Below, piece after piece: positions 1 through 9,852 of a stretch of DNA of 64,000 nt. Source of the DNA: Elusimicrobiales bacterium (lineage in GTDB: Bacteria; Elusimicrobiota; Elusimicrobia; Elusimicrobiales; UBA9959); NCBI GenBank assembly GCA_023701245.1, contig JAMPXK010000001.1:64023-128022 (forward strand). The letters run 5' to 3'. Position 1 is the first letter of the stretch. Each line of letters begins with the position of its first letter. The position numbers were made by a program, and so were the translations under genes. The notes beneath the pieces are model-generated. The model saw only the letters and a list, made by a program, of their open reading frames with translations, made no database searches and was not told the origin of the DNA.

Positions 1-947
1 TAGATCTGGTTGGCTATGCCCAGTTCGGTCAGGTGCTTCTGCGCGTTGTCGCGCTTGGCCTTGCTGTCGAAGCGGATGGTGTAGTAGTTGAACGAGTGGC
101 GCGCGTTGGCGGGCACCACGGGGGTCACGCAGACGCCCTTGAGGGCGGCGGCGTACTTCTCGGCCACCTTGTTGCGCATCTCGGTCCACTTCTCCACGTG
201 CTTGAGGCGGATGGAGAGGATGGCGGCCTGCACGGTGTCGAGGCGGCTGTTGAAGCCCTCCATCTCGTGGTGGTAGCGCACCTTGCTGCCGTGGTTGCGC
301 AGCTGGATGAGCGTGTCGTAGATCTTCTGGTCGCTGGTGACTATCGCGCCGCCGTCGCCGAAGGCGCCGAGGTTCTTGGCGGGGAAGAAGCTGTAGGTGC
401 CGCACTGGCCTATGGAGCCCAGCATCTTCCAGTCCGTACCCCCCAGCTTGTACTTGCCGGTGAAGGCCTGCGCGGTGTCCTCGATGACCAGGAGGTTGTG
501 TTTCTTGGCCAGCGCCATCAGGGCGTCCATGTCGCAGGGGTGGCCGTAGAGGTGCACTGGGGCGATGGCGCGGGTCTTCTTGGTGATCTTCTTCTCCACC
601 GACTTGGGGTCGAGGCAGAAAGTGACGGGGTCGATGTCGGCGAATACCGGCACGGCGCCCACCTGGGTGATGGTCTCGGTGGTGGCGATGAAGGTGAAGG
701 GGGAGGTGATGACCTCGTCGCCGGCCTTGATGCCGCTGGCGAGGTAGGCCATGCGCAGGGCGTCGGTGCCGTTGGCCACACCCACGCAGAACTTGGCGCC
801 GTTATGGGCGGCGAACTCGGCTTCGAACTTCTTTACTTCCTCGCCGAGTATGAAATTGGCTTTATTGAAAACGTTCTTTACCGCGGCTTCTATCTCGTCC
901 TTTATGGGGGGATAGCCGGCCAGCATGTCTACCATGGGTACTTTCAT
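1..947 (-). CDS. DegT/DnrJ/EryC1/StrS-family PLP aminotransferase (C-terminus truncated by window edge)
   Basis: Reverse translation from ATG at 947: MKVPMVDMLAGYPPIKDEIEAAVKNVFNKANFILGEEVKKFE...GVANGTDALRMA...PVHLYGHPCDMDAL...FFPAKNLGAFGDGGAIVT. Not in the ORF track because it runs off the edge; the + ORF 33..986 is its shadow. Confidence 0.9.
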   Translation of the reverse strand, partial: MKVPMVDMLAGYPPIKDEIEAAVKNVFNKANFILGEEVKKFEAEFAAHNGAKFCVGVANGTDALRMAYLASGIKAGDEVITSPFTFIATTETITQVGAVPVFADIDPVTFCLDPKSVEKKITKKTRAIAPVHLYGHPCDMDALMALAKKHNLLVIEDTAQAFTGKYKLGGTDWKMLGSIGQCGTYSFFPAKNLGAFGDGGAIVTSDQKIYDTLIQLRNHGSKVRYHHEMEGFNSRLDTVQAAILSIRLKHVEKWTEMRNKVAEKYAAALKGVCVTPVVPANARHSFNYYTIRFDSKAKRDNAQKHLTELGIANQI

Positions 948-1046
948 AGTTACCTCCGTATGTTTGGCTACCGGACTATTGTATAAAAATAGGCCCCCGC
1001 CCTCAAACACCCTTAAATATAATATTTGTTATAATTCAATAATCGC

Positions 1047-1763
1047 ATGAAGACCACTATCGTTATCCCTTCCTACAACGAGATGCGCACCCTGCCGGCC
1101 GTGCTGAAGGTCCTGGCCGGGGTGCGGTTGGACAAGGAAGTTATCGTGGTGGACGACGGTTCCAGGGACGGTACCCGCGAGTGGCTGGATAAGGCCGTGG
1201 CGGACAAGGCCTTCCCTTATGAGCTCAGGGTCATCAAGCACGAGGCCAATAAAGGCAAGGGCGGCGCCCTGATAACCGGTTTCAGCGCGGCTTCCGGCGA
1301 CATAGCCATAGTGCAGGACGCGGACCTGGAGTACGACCCCAGCCAGATCCCCGCTATAGTACGCCCCATAGAGGAGGGCCGCGCCGACGCGGTTTTCGGT
1401 TCGCGCATGCTGTCGGGCAAGGCCGAAACCTACAGCCAGCTGTACCTGGCGGGCAATAAGTTCCTTTCCTTCCTGGTCTCCCTGTTCTTCGGGGTGAAAA
1501 TGACGGATTCCTACACCTGCTACAAGGCTTTCCGCACGCCGCTGCTGCGCAAGATGGCGCTGGTTTCCAACGGCTTCGAGATAGAAGCGGAGCTTTCCTG
1601 CAAAACGGCCTTCCTGGGCCTGCGCTTCGAGGAGTTGCCGATCGTCTACACCTCGCGCTCCCGGCAGGAGGGCAAGAAGATAAATTATCGCGACGCCGTA
1701 AAGGGCGTGCTGAAGATACTCTGGCTGCGGCTGACGCTGCGCCGCGGGGATTTCAACGAATGA
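1047..1763 (+). CDS. Glycosyltransferase family 2 (dolichyl-phosphate-sugar synthase-like)
   Basis: TTIVIPSYNEMRTLPAVL...EVIVVDDGSRDGT...VQDADLEYDP. Confidence 0.9.
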   Translation: MKTTIVIPSYNEMRTLPAVLKVLAGVRLDKEVIVVDDGSRDGTREWLDKAVADKAFPYELRVIKHEANKGKGGALITGFSAASGDIAIVQDADLEYDPSQIPAIVRPIEEGRADAVFGSRMLSGKAETYSQLYLAGNKFLSFLVSLFFGVKMTDSYTCYKAFRTPLLRKMALVSNGFEIEAELSCKTAFLGLRFEELPIVYTSRSRQEGKKINYRDAVKGVLKILWLRLTLRRGDFNE

Positions 1764-2629
1764 GAGTTCTGATAATAGGCGCCGACGGGCAGGTAGGCGG
1801 GGTGCTGTCCTCCCTGTGCGTGCGACGGCGCATAGAGGTTTACGGGACCGGCCTGGCCGGGCAGGGGTACCTGCACCTGAACCTGACCTCGCCGGAAACC
1901 ATAGCGCCCGCTTTTGAAAAGGCCCGCCCGGACCTGGTGCTGCTCTGTTCCGCTATGACCGCCGTGGACGCCTGCGAGAAGAACCCGGAGCTGGCCCGCC
2001 GCATCAACGCGGAAGGCCCCGCCCTGGTGGCGGAGCAATGCCGCAAGGCCGGCTCCAAACTGGTCTATTTTTCCACCGAGTACGTTTTCGACGGGAAGGC
2101 CGGGCCTTACGGCGAGGAAGACCCCGTAAACCCCATAAGCGTCTACGGCCGCACCAAGCTGGAAGGCGAGCGGGCCTGCCTGGCGCTGGGCGGCGCGCTT
2201 TCGGTGCGCACCACGGTGGTCTATTGCCACGCGCCCGAGTCCAAGAATTTCATAATGCAGCTCATCAGCAATTACCGGGCCGGCGCCAAAATGCGGGTGC
2301 CGGCGGACCAGTATTCCAACCCCACCTACGCGCCGGAGCTGGCGGCGGCGGTGCTGGACCTGGCCGCCAGGGACGCCTCCGGCGTGTACAACGTGGTGGG
2401 GCCGGACTGGCTCAACCGCTACGAGTTCGCGCAGAAGGCCTGCGCGGCCTTCGGCTTCGATCCGGCTTTCCTGGAGCCCAGGCTTACTTCCGAGCTGGGG
2501 CAAACCGCGGCGCGGCCGCTCACCGCCGGGCTTAAGACCGACAAACTGGCCGCAACTCTTGGCCGCCGCCTGCCGCCTGTTGACGCGAGCCTGGGCAAGA
2601 TCGCCGCCATACTGAAGCAGTATGAATGA
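1760..2629 (+). CDS. NAD(P)-dependent sugar reductase, dTDP-4-dehydrorhamnose reductase (RmlD)-like
   Basis: MRVLIIGADGQVGG...STEYVFDGKAGPYGEEDPVNPISVYGRTKLEGE. Confidence 0.87.
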   Translation: MRVLIIGADGQVGGVLSSLCVRRRIEVYGTGLAGQGYLHLNLTSPETIAPAFEKARPDLVLLCSAMTAVDACEKNPELARRINAEGPALVAEQCRKAGSKLVYFSTEYVFDGKAGPYGEEDPVNPISVYGRTKLEGERACLALGGALSVRTTVVYCHAPESKNFIMQLISNYRAGAKMRVPADQYSNPTYAPELAAAVLDLAARDASGVYNVVGPDWLNRYEFAQKACAAFGFDPAFLEPRLTSELGQTAARPLTAGLKTDKLAATLGRRLPPVDASLGKIAAILKQYE

Positions 2630-3659
2630 TTTCCTGAAGACGACGTGGCTTTACGGGCTGGCTTTCCTGCTGCCGCTGGGCCTTTCGCTGGTGCTGACGC
2701 CCGTCCTGCGGGCGCTGGCCCTGCGTTTCGGGCACCTGGACAAGCCTACCGACATCAAGACGCACAAGGTGCCCACGCCGCTCTTGGGCGGCACGGCCAT
2801 CTTCATAGCTTTCACCCTGTCCCTGCTGGCAATGCGTTTCTATACGTCGTTCCCCACCGGCACGCTGCGCGACCTGCGCGTTATCCTGCTGGGCGGCGGG
2901 GTGATGTTCCTGCTGGGTTTTATCGACGACATGTACAAGCCGCACGGCCTGGGCGTTAAGACCAAGTTCGCGGTACAGTTCGCGGTGGCCGCCTTCACGG
3001 CGCTTTACGGCATCCGCATAAATTTCATCCAGCCTGACTACCTGGGGTTCGGCCTGAGCGTCTTGTGGATAGTGGGGGTGTCCAACGCCTTCAATATCAT
3101 AGACATCATGGACGGGCTGTCCGCGGGGCAGGCTGCGCTGGCGGCTTTCGGCTTCCTGCTTATCGCGTTCCCGTCGGAATCCATCTACGTTAATTTCGCC
3201 TCGGCTTCGCTGGCGGGCGCGGCGGCGGGCTTCCTGCCCTATAACTTCTCGAAGAAGTTCAAGATCTTCATGGGGGATTCTGGCAGCCTGCTGTGCGGTT
3301 TCGTGCTGGCGGTGGTGGCGCTGGGCACGCGCTATTCCGACGTGAACCCGCTGGGGGTCTATGCGCCGCTGTTCATCCTGGCGGTGCCTATCTACGATAC
3401 TATTTTCGTTTCGGTGCTGCGGCTGCGGCGGGGCCACTCGCCGTTCATCGGCAGCAAGGACCATTTCGCGCTGCGGCTGGAGAAGATAGGCTTTTCCCGG
3501 CGGCAGGTGGTGCGGCTGGCTTCGCTGGCTACGCTGGCCCTGGCGCTGTTCGCCTGGCTTATGACGCAGGTGCCGCTGGCCTGGGGCATCCTCATAGCCG
3601 GCGTGCTCGGCGTAGAATTCATCCTCATCGGCATCGCCATCGCCAAAATAAAAATATAA
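2622..3659 (+). CDS. MraY/WecA-family undecaprenyl-phosphate glycosyl-1-phosphate transferase
   Basis: Multi-TM; DKPTDIKTHKVPTPLLGG, NAFNIIDIMDGLSAG, FMGDSGSLLCGF; overlaps the preceding ORF by 8 nt. Confidence 0.9.
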   Translation: MNDFLKTTWLYGLAFLLPLGLSLVLTPVLRALALRFGHLDKPTDIKTHKVPTPLLGGTAIFIAFTLSLLAMRFYTSFPTGTLRDLRVILLGGGVMFLLGFIDDMYKPHGLGVKTKFAVQFAVAAFTALYGIRINFIQPDYLGFGLSVLWIVGVSNAFNIIDIMDGLSAGQAALAAFGFLLIAFPSESIYVNFASASLAGAAAGFLPYNFSKKFKIFMGDSGSLLCGFVLAVVALGTRYSDVNPLGVYAPLFILAVPIYDTIFVSVLRLRRGHSPFIGSKDHFALRLEKIGFSRRQVVRLASLATLALALFAWLMTQVPLAWGILIAGVLGVEFILIGIAIAKIKI

Positions 3660-3680
3660 CCTCGGCAGGCCTGCAAGTGC

Positions 3681-3813
3681 GCGTGCGGCGAGGGTATGCC
3701 TTCCTCGGGCACGCGGTCGCGCACACCGTGCGCGCCGCTCCTCACTCGCCCCTCGCGCTACGCAAGCTCGGGGCTGCGCGAAGGCCCGCGGAAGGCATAC
3801 CCTCGCCACCCGC
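3681..3813. repeat. 133-bp MITE/REP-like intergenic element with 24-bp terminal inverted repeats
   Basis: Left GCGTGCGGCGAGGGTATGCCTTCC vs reverse complement of right end GCGGGTGGCGAGGGTATGCCTTCC (22/24). A 53-bp internal stretch recurs at 63937-63989 with one mismatch. Confidence 0.75.
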
Positions 3814-3864
3814 TCCTGTTATTGAGCCTGCCATCTGTCTGTTGCTTCTGAGGGACGACCGGGC

Positions 3865-4569
3865 TTAGGTGGTGTAGTCGGAGCGGAGGAGGAGTTTGAG
3901 GCAGTTGGCGGTTTCGCGGGGGGCGGAGAGCTTGGAGCGGCCGGCGCCGCGGGCGCGCATGACCACGGGGATCTCGGCCACTTTCCAGCCGCGCCGCAGG
4001 AACTTTATGAGCAGTTCGGCGTCCAGGGCGAAGCCCTCCGTTTCGAAACGGAGGGCTTTGAGCTTTTCGGCCCGGTATAGCTTGAAGATCTGGGTATAGG
4101 ACGTGACCTGGCGGCCGAAGCGCAGCCGCAGCAGGGCGTTGGCGCCCCAGGTCAGGGCGCGGCGCGGCAGCGGCAGGCCGCTGAAGCCGCCCAGGAAAGG
4201 GGAGCCGCACACGCAGTCGGCGCCGGTGCGCTTGATCTCCGCCAGCAGGCGGCCGGCGTCGGCCGGGTCGAAGGAGAGGTCCGCCTCCATAAAGAGCACG
4301 TAGCGGCCCCGGGCCGCCGCGACGGCCCGCTCCAGCGAAGCCCTGAAGGTGTAGCGCCCGCCCGCCAGCGCGGCCACGCCCGGCCAGCTGCCGGCCAGGC
4401 GCCAGAGGTGGTCCAGCGTGCCGTCGCAGCTGCCGCCGTCGGAAAAGATGACCTCGTGCGAAGGCAGCGCCTGCCCCAGGCGGGGCAGGAGCGTGTCGCC
4501 GTAGGAGGCGGCGCAGGCCGCCTCGTCCAGGCAGGGGATTATGACGGAAACTTCGGGGGCGTTGTCCAC
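3865..4569 (-). CDS. Glycosyltransferase family 2
   Basis: MDNAPEVSVIIPCLDEAACAAS...EVIFSDGGSCDGTLDHL...LFMEADLSFDP. Confidence 0.87.
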   Translation of the reverse strand: MDNAPEVSVIIPCLDEAACAASYGDTLLPRLGQALPSHEVIFSDGGSCDGTLDHLWRLAGSWPGVAALAGGRYTFRASLERAVAAARGRYVLFMEADLSFDPADAGRLLAEIKRTGADCVCGSPFLGGFSGLPLPRRALTWGANALLRLRFGRQVTSYTQIFKLYRAEKLKALRFETEGFALDAELLIKFLRRGWKVAEIPVVMRARGAGRSKLSAPRETANCLKLLLRSDYTT

Positions 4570-4594
4570 CCCGATATTCTAGTAAATAACCAGG

Positions 4595-4987
4595 TTACCC
4601 CGCGGTTATCTCGAACTTGGGCGGGTTGTCCATGGTCCGCTTGACCAGGCACTGCTCGGCGGCCTTTATCACCGCCGCCTTGTACTTTTCCGGGAAGCCG
4701 GCGGGCAGGCTGATCTTCATGGACGTTTTACTGAGCAGGTGCGTCTCCGGGCTGACCTCGAAAGACACGGAGATCCCAAGGCCCTCCGTGCTCAGGCCGC
4801 GGCTCTGGATGAAGCCCAGGGCGAAGATGCCCGCGCAGGTGCCCAACGAGGCCAGGAACAGATCGAACGGGGTGGGGGCCGAGCCCTCGCCGCCGCCGCC
4901 CGCGGGCTGGTCGGTAGCTATCTCGAAGCCGTGCCAGTTGGCGCTCACCTTTTTACCGCCGGGGAAAGTAATTTTCATTTCGCTCAT
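4595..4987 (-). CDS. OsmC-family protein
   Basis: MKITFPGGKKVSANWHGFEIATDQP...TPFDLFLASLGTCAGIFAL. Confidence 0.88.
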   Translation of the reverse strand: MSEMKITFPGGKKVSANWHGFEIATDQPAGGGGEGSAPTPFDLFLASLGTCAGIFALGFIQSRGLSTEGLGISVSFEVSPETHLLSKTSMKISLPAGFPEKYKAAVIKAAEQCLVKRTMDNPPKFEITAG

Positions 4988-5030
4988 AGCCGCCTCCTGT
5001 AAAGTGCCTTCTGTAAGTTAGATGTGAAAA

Positions 5031-5056
5031 GAGCCTGAAAGTTTCAGGCTCTTCTC
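5031..5056. terminator. Rho-independent terminator-like hairpin
   Basis: GAGCCTGAAAGTTTCAGGCTC perfect hairpin between two minus-strand genes. Confidence 0.6.
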
Positions 5057-5077
5057 TCCCGCCCTGGCCGCTCCCGC

Positions 5078-6238
5078 TCAGAAGTTGTGGCGGTTGAGTT
5101 CCTTGGTGATGCCGGGGATGATGGTGGTCTTGCCGTCGCCGATGGCGTGCATCTTCAGGATCTCGCCGTACATCCTGTCGAAAGCCTCCACCACGGCCGG
5201 GTCGAAGGCCTTGCCTTTTTCCTCGAGGATATATTCGCGGGCTTTGTCCGTGTCCCATTTGGGTTTGTAGACGCGCGGCATGCACAGCGCGTCGAACACG
5301 TCCGCCACGGAGACGATGCGGGCGAAAAGGGGGATCTGCTCGCCCTTGAGGCGGGCGGGGTAGCCGGTGCCGTCGAACTTTTCGTGGTGCGACCCCGCCA
5401 CTTTGCAGGCTATCTGCAGCAGGGAGCTTTCTGCGTTGCAGAGGATCTTTGCGCCGTAGAGGGTGTGCTTCTTCATCTCCTCGAATTCCTCGGCGGTGAG
5501 GCGGCCGGGCTTGAGCAGGATGGCGTCGGCTATGCCCACCTTGCCGATGTCGTGGAGGGGGCTGGCGTAGCGGATGTTCTCCACTTCGCGCTCCGGCATG
5601 CCCAGGCCCTGCGCTATGAGCGAGGAGTACTCGCTGATGTGGCGCAGGTGGATGGCCGTGTCGTGCTGGTCGCGGTATTCGGCCGTGACGGCCAGGCGGT
5701 AGATGGTCTCGAGCTGGGACTTGGAGAGGCTTTCGTAAAGCTGGGCGTTCTCTATGCCCGACGCCGCCAGCGAACTGACCAGCTGCAGGATGCCTTCGTC
5801 GTCTATGTCGAAAGGGTTGCCGCTCTTGTTCATGGCCTCGAAGACGCCGATGATGTGCCCGCTGACGTTCTTCATGGGCACGGCAAGGATGCTGCGGGTG
5901 CGGTAGCCGGTCAGGCGGTCTATGTCGTGCGTGAAACGGGTGTCCTGGTAGGCGTCCTTGATGTTGATGATCTGGCCGGAAGAGGCCACGTGCCCGACGA
6001 TGCCTTTGCCGAAAGGCACCCTGATCTCGGTGTGCTGCATGCCCAGCGCCACCTTGCTCCAGAGCTCGTTGGTGTGGCGGTCCAGGATGAAGACGCTGCA
6101 GCGGTCGCAGACCAGGATGGTCTTGACCTGCTCCGCTATCAGTTCCAGCAGGCGGTTCAGATTGGTTTCTTTGGAAACGACCCCGCCGAAGTTGACGAGC
6201 AGGCGCAGGCGGTTTTCCAATTCTTCGGTCCTGGTCAT
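5078..6238 (-). CDS. GAF domain plus HD-GYP domain phosphohydrolase
   Basis: N-terminal GAF-like region; HDIGKVGIADAIL and GSHHEKFDGTGYPARLKGEQIPLFARIVSVADVFDAL. Confidence 0.9.
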   Translation of the reverse strand: MTRTEELENRLRLLVNFGGVVSKETNLNRLLELIAEQVKTILVCDRCSVFILDRHTNELWSKVALGMQHTEIRVPFGKGIVGHVASSGQIINIKDAYQDTRFTHDIDRLTGYRTRSILAVPMKNVSGHIIGVFEAMNKSGNPFDIDDEGILQLVSSLAASGIENAQLYESLSKSQLETIYRLAVTAEYRDQHDTAIHLRHISEYSSLIAQGLGMPEREVENIRYASPLHDIGKVGIADAILLKPGRLTAEEFEEMKKHTLYGAKILCNAESSLLQIACKVAGSHHEKFDGTGYPARLKGEQIPLFARIVSVADVFDALCMPRVYKPKWDTDKAREYILEEKGKAFDPAVVEAFDRMYGEILKMHAIGDGKTTIIPGITKELNRHNF

Positions 6239-6286
6239 AGTGTTATTTTAGCATTATCCCGCGGAATATCGGCAACGCGCCCCCGC

Positions 6287-7747
6287 CTACTTCCCGACGG
6301 GCTTATCCCCGGAGAGGCCGTCGAGGAAGGCGCTGTAATGCACCGCCCTGGCCGACGGGAATGCCGTTTTGAGCCCCGCGTTGATCTGGATAAGGCAGGA
6401 GGTGGCGCCTACTACCACGGTGTCTGCCTGCACGGAGGCGATATTGCGCAGCTTGCGGTCCAATACCTTGGCGGAGAGTTCCGGCTGGGTAAAGGCGAAG
6501 GCTCCGGCCCCGCCGCAGCACCAGTCGCTTTCAGGCAGTTCGGCGTAGCGCTTGCCCGCCAGTTTGCGCAGCGCGGCCCGGGGTTCCTGCCTGATGCCCT
6601 GCCCGTGGCAGGCCCGGCAGGAATCGTGATAGGTCACCTTGCCGGCCTTCTCCAGGGCTTCCGGCGGAGGGTGCGGCAGCTTGTCCGCCGGCACGAACTC
6701 CAGGATGTCCCTGACGGCGGCGGCGAAAGCCGCGGCGCGCGGGCGCCACTCTGTGTCGGAGGTGAACAGCTGCTCGTAGGACTTCATGAACGCCGCGCAG
6801 GATGAACAGTCTGCTATGACCGGGAACTCCCCCGCCGCGGCCTTAAGCTCCTCGTAGCGCAGGATATTGCGCCGGGCGAACTCGCGCGCGTCCTCCAGGC
6901 GGCCGTAGTTGTGGGCCAGCAGGCCGCAGCACTGGTTCTCTATGAAGACGCCCTCGCCCGCGTGGCGGCGCAGTACGCGCACCGTGGCCAGCGCCACGTC
7001 GGTAAAGATGTAATTGGGGCCGCAGGCCGCGAAGTAGGCCCAGTTCACGCTCGTCCTGCCCTGCGGTTTCAGGGCGGGGTCCTTGCGCAGGAGCTCGGCC
7101 GCGAAGCGCAGCGGCACCCGGTCCAGCGCGCCTTCCGCGTCGGCCAGGCCCGGCATGCCCAGGAAGTCGTAAAGGCCCAGCCGGGCGGCCAGCCGGGGCA
7201 GGCCGGTCAGTTTTACCAGGTAGGCCAGCTTCAGCCAGAAAGCGAAAAGGCCCGGCGCGTCCAGCAGGGTCTTGACGGCCGCCCGCGCGAAAAAATTGTC
7301 GCCGTAGCCGTCCAGCGCGCGGCGGCCTTCCAGGACAATATCGGGCGTGGGCACCTTGGCGTAGCAGGCGCTGGAGCAGGCCCCGCAGAGCAGGCACGTG
7401 GAGAGGGCTTCTGCCGCTTCGGCCGGGTCTTTGGCGCGGCCTTCCACCAGCATGCGCACGAACTGGTTGCGGCCGCGGGCGGAGATGGTCTCGCGCCCCG
7501 TCAGCATATAGGTGGGGCAGGCGGTCTCGCAGTAGCCGCAGCGGTTGCACTGGGCGGAGGCGTCGTAAAGGGTGCGTTCCCCCAGGTCGGTCAGCAGCGA
7601 GCCCAGATGCCGGTCGGAGCGTTCGTGGCGGTAAAGTTCGTTGACTTCGCTGGGGAACTGGGAGGAAACGGAAGTGACCACGGTGGAATCCATCTCCCGG
7701 CGGTCCTTGTCCTGGAACTCCTCGGCGTAGCGCGTGTGTTTTATCAT
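6287..7747 (-). CDS. glcF: (Fe-S)-binding glycolate/lactate oxidase subunit (GlcF-like)
   Basis: CNRCGYCETACPTY and CLLCGACSSACYAKV 4Fe-4S motifs; CCG-type domains (DWCCGGAGAFAFTQPELS). Likely start MIKHTRY at 7747. Confidence 0.87.
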   Translation of the reverse strand: MIKHTRYAEEFQDKDRREMDSTVVTSVSSQFPSEVNELYRHERSDRHLGSLLTDLGERTLYDASAQCNRCGYCETACPTYMLTGRETISARGRNQFVRMLVEGRAKDPAEAAEALSTCLLCGACSSACYAKVPTPDIVLEGRRALDGYGDNFFARAAVKTLLDAPGLFAFWLKLAYLVKLTGLPRLAARLGLYDFLGMPGLADAEGALDRVPLRFAAELLRKDPALKPQGRTSVNWAYFAACGPNYIFTDVALATVRVLRRHAGEGVFIENQCCGLLAHNYGRLEDAREFARRNILRYEELKAAAGEFPVIADCSSCAAFMKSYEQLFTSDTEWRPRAAAFAAAVRDILEFVPADKLPHPPPEALEKAGKVTYHDSCRACHGQGIRQEPRAALRKLAGKRYAELPESDWCCGGAGAFAFTQPELSAKVLDRKLRNIASVQADTVVVGATSCLIQINAGLKTAFPSARAVHYSAFLDGLSGDKPVGK

Positions 7748-9816
7748 CTGGTCTCCGCGGCCGGGGCGGCCGGCAGCCTGTAGATCCACGGGTTGAGCAG
7801 GTTGCCCGGGTCCAGCGCCAGCTTGAGGCGCGTGTGGAAAGCGTCCGGCTGGAAAGCGTCCCAGCCGGCCGGCTCTTCGAAAGCCGCGTGGGCGCGCCTG
7901 GCGCCGGCCGACAGGGCGAAGGTGGCCGCCAGGATGACGCCGTAGGCGCCCATGGAGCCGCAGAACAGTTTTACGGCGTCGTAGCCGGCCACGTTCTTGA
8001 CCGTGCGCCCGCCCAGCTCCAGGATCTCTCCGTCGGCGGTGACGATCTCCAGGCCCAGCAGCACGTCGCGCAGGTCGGGGAAGACTTTGGAGGCGATGAG
8101 GCCGCCCACGCTGCCTTTCAGGTCCGGCAGCTCCAGGTTAAGGCCTTCGGCCTTGAGCTGCGAGCGGAATTCTTCCAGCGGCACCCCGGCTTCCACTCGG
8201 GCGGTGAGGTTCTCGCGGTCTATGGCGGCGCGGCCGCGCAGCGAGCGCAGGTCCAGGGGCTTGGCGCCGTCCATTATCTTGGCGGCCTTCAGGCGCGTGC
8301 CCAGCCCGGTCACGGCGCTGCGGGCGCCGCTGCGGGCGCGCAGGCGCAGTTCGTCCACCAGCGTCCTGGCCTCCGGGCTCAGGGAGGCCCTTTCGGCCAG
8401 GCCCTCGGGCGGGGCTTCGGCCCGGGCGTCGGAGGCCACCGGCAGGATCTTGTCGGGGTTGGCCAGGCCGGCCGGGTCGAAGGCGTCCTTTAGTTTGCGG
8501 AAAAAATCCAGTTCGGCGCGGCCGTAAAGCCAGTTCATGGCCACGCGCTTTTCCACGCCTATGCCGTGCTCGCCGGAAATGGTGCCGCCCAGGGCTATGC
8601 AGGACTTGAGGATCTCGTAACCGGCCTTCTTGACCCGCTTTACTTCCTGGATGTCGCGCCGGTCGAAGACTATGTTGGGGTGCAGGTTGCCGTCGCCGGC
8701 GTGGAACAGCAGCCCGGCGGTTAGTTTGTACTTGGAAAGGATCTCGCGCGTCTGGCGCAGGGCTTCTGGCAGGCGCGGGCGCGGCACCACGCCGTCCTCC
8801 ACCAGCACGTCGGGGGCCAGGCGGGCCATGGCCGGGTAGGCGCCTTTGCGGGCGGCCCAGAGCAGTTCGCGCTCGGCCTCGTCGGCGGCCACCGTGAAAG
8901 AGGCGCAGCCGGCCGTTTCGCAGATCTTCTGGACCGCTTCCAGTTCGCGGTTCACCTTGCCCGCGTCGGGGCCGTCCAGTTCTATGATAAGCACGGCCTC
9001 GGTGCCTGCGGGAAAAGGGTTGGCTTTGCCGTTCAGGGCGGCGTCCAGCGAGACGCTGTCCATGGCCTCCAGCGCGCGCGGCACTATGCCGTCGCTGATC
9101 ACGCGGGTGACCGCGCGCATGGCCTCGTCCAGGGATTTGAAGGCGGCCGAGACGGTCTTGATGTGGCGGGGGAGAGGGAGGATCTTAAGCCAGGCGTGGG
9201 TGACTATGCCCAGCGTCCCTTCGGACCCCACCATCAGGCTCATCAGGTCCGGCCCCGGGTCCCGGTAGGACCAGGTCTTTACTTCGCCCTCCGGGGTCAC
9301 CAGTTCCAGCTTCTCCACGTTGTCGGAGGTCACGCCGTATTTCAGGCAGAGCGGCCCGCCGGCGTTCTCGCCTATGTTGCCGCCGATGGTGCAGACCTTC
9401 TGGCTGGCGGGGTCCGGAGCGTAGAAATACCCGTAAGGTTCCAGCGCCCGCTGCAGTTCCAGGTTCACCACGCCGGGCTCCACCAGCGCCAGGCGGGCGG
9501 CGGTGTCTACCTGGCGGATCTTCTTGAGGCGCGACAGGTTGAGGATGGCCCCGCCCTTGAGCGGGATGGTGCCGCCGGAAAGATTGGTGCCGGCCAGGCG
9601 CGGCAGGAAGGGGATGCCCTCCCGGTGCAGTACCCGTACCACGGGGGCCACCTGTTCGGGGGCGGTAAAAGAGATCACCACCTCAGGCCTGGCCCTCGCC
9701 ATGCCGGCGTCGTAGGAGTACATCAGTATCTCCGCCTCCTGCGTGCGGACATTGTCTTCCCCTACGATGGCCTCCAGCTCGGGCCTTAATTTGGAGATCC
9801 TTTCGGTTTTGAACAT
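7744..9816 (-). CDS. FAD-linked oxidase, GlcD fused to a C-terminal GlcE-like FAD-binding half
   Basis: N-terminal GlcD signatures (GGTIPLKGGAILNLSRL, GTISGEHGIGVEKR), then a second partial FAD-binding module (LKGSVGGLIASK...GRTVKNVAGYDAVKLFCGSMGAYGVI). Confidence 0.87.
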   Translation of the reverse strand: MFKTERISKLRPELEAIVGEDNVRTQEAEILMYSYDAGMARARPEVVISFTAPEQVAPVVRVLHREGIPFLPRLAGTNLSGGTIPLKGGAILNLSRLKKIRQVDTAARLALVEPGVVNLELQRALEPYGYFYAPDPASQKVCTIGGNIGENAGGPLCLKYGVTSDNVEKLELVTPEGEVKTWSYRDPGPDLMSLMVGSEGTLGIVTHAWLKILPLPRHIKTVSAAFKSLDEAMRAVTRVISDGIVPRALEAMDSVSLDAALNGKANPFPAGTEAVLIIELDGPDAGKVNRELEAVQKICETAGCASFTVAADEAERELLWAARKGAYPAMARLAPDVLVEDGVVPRPRLPEALRQTREILSKYKLTAGLLFHAGDGNLHPNIVFDRRDIQEVKRVKKAGYEILKSCIALGGTISGEHGIGVEKRVAMNWLYGRAELDFFRKLKDAFDPAGLANPDKILPVASDARAEAPPEGLAERASLSPEARTLVDELRLRARSGARSAVTGLGTRLKAAKIMDGAKPLDLRSLRGRAAIDRENLTARVEAGVPLEEFRSQLKAEGLNLELPDLKGSVGGLIASKVFPDLRDVLLGLEIVTADGEILELGGRTVKNVAGYDAVKLFCGSMGAYGVILAATFALSAGARRAHAAFEEPAGWDAFQPDAFHTRLKLALDPGNLLNPWIYRLPAAPAAETR

Positions 9817-9852
9817 AATTTAAGCTGCGCGCCCCGCCGGCGCCGGAAGTGC

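Noticed and set aside
33-986. 317-aa + strand ORF at window start
   Set aside because: Shadow of the DegT-family aminotransferase on the minus strand, which is truncated by the window edge.
5087-6805. 572-aa + strand ORF opposite HD-GYP and GlcF
   Set aside because: Antisense to clear HD-GYP and Fe-S motifs; artefact of high GC.
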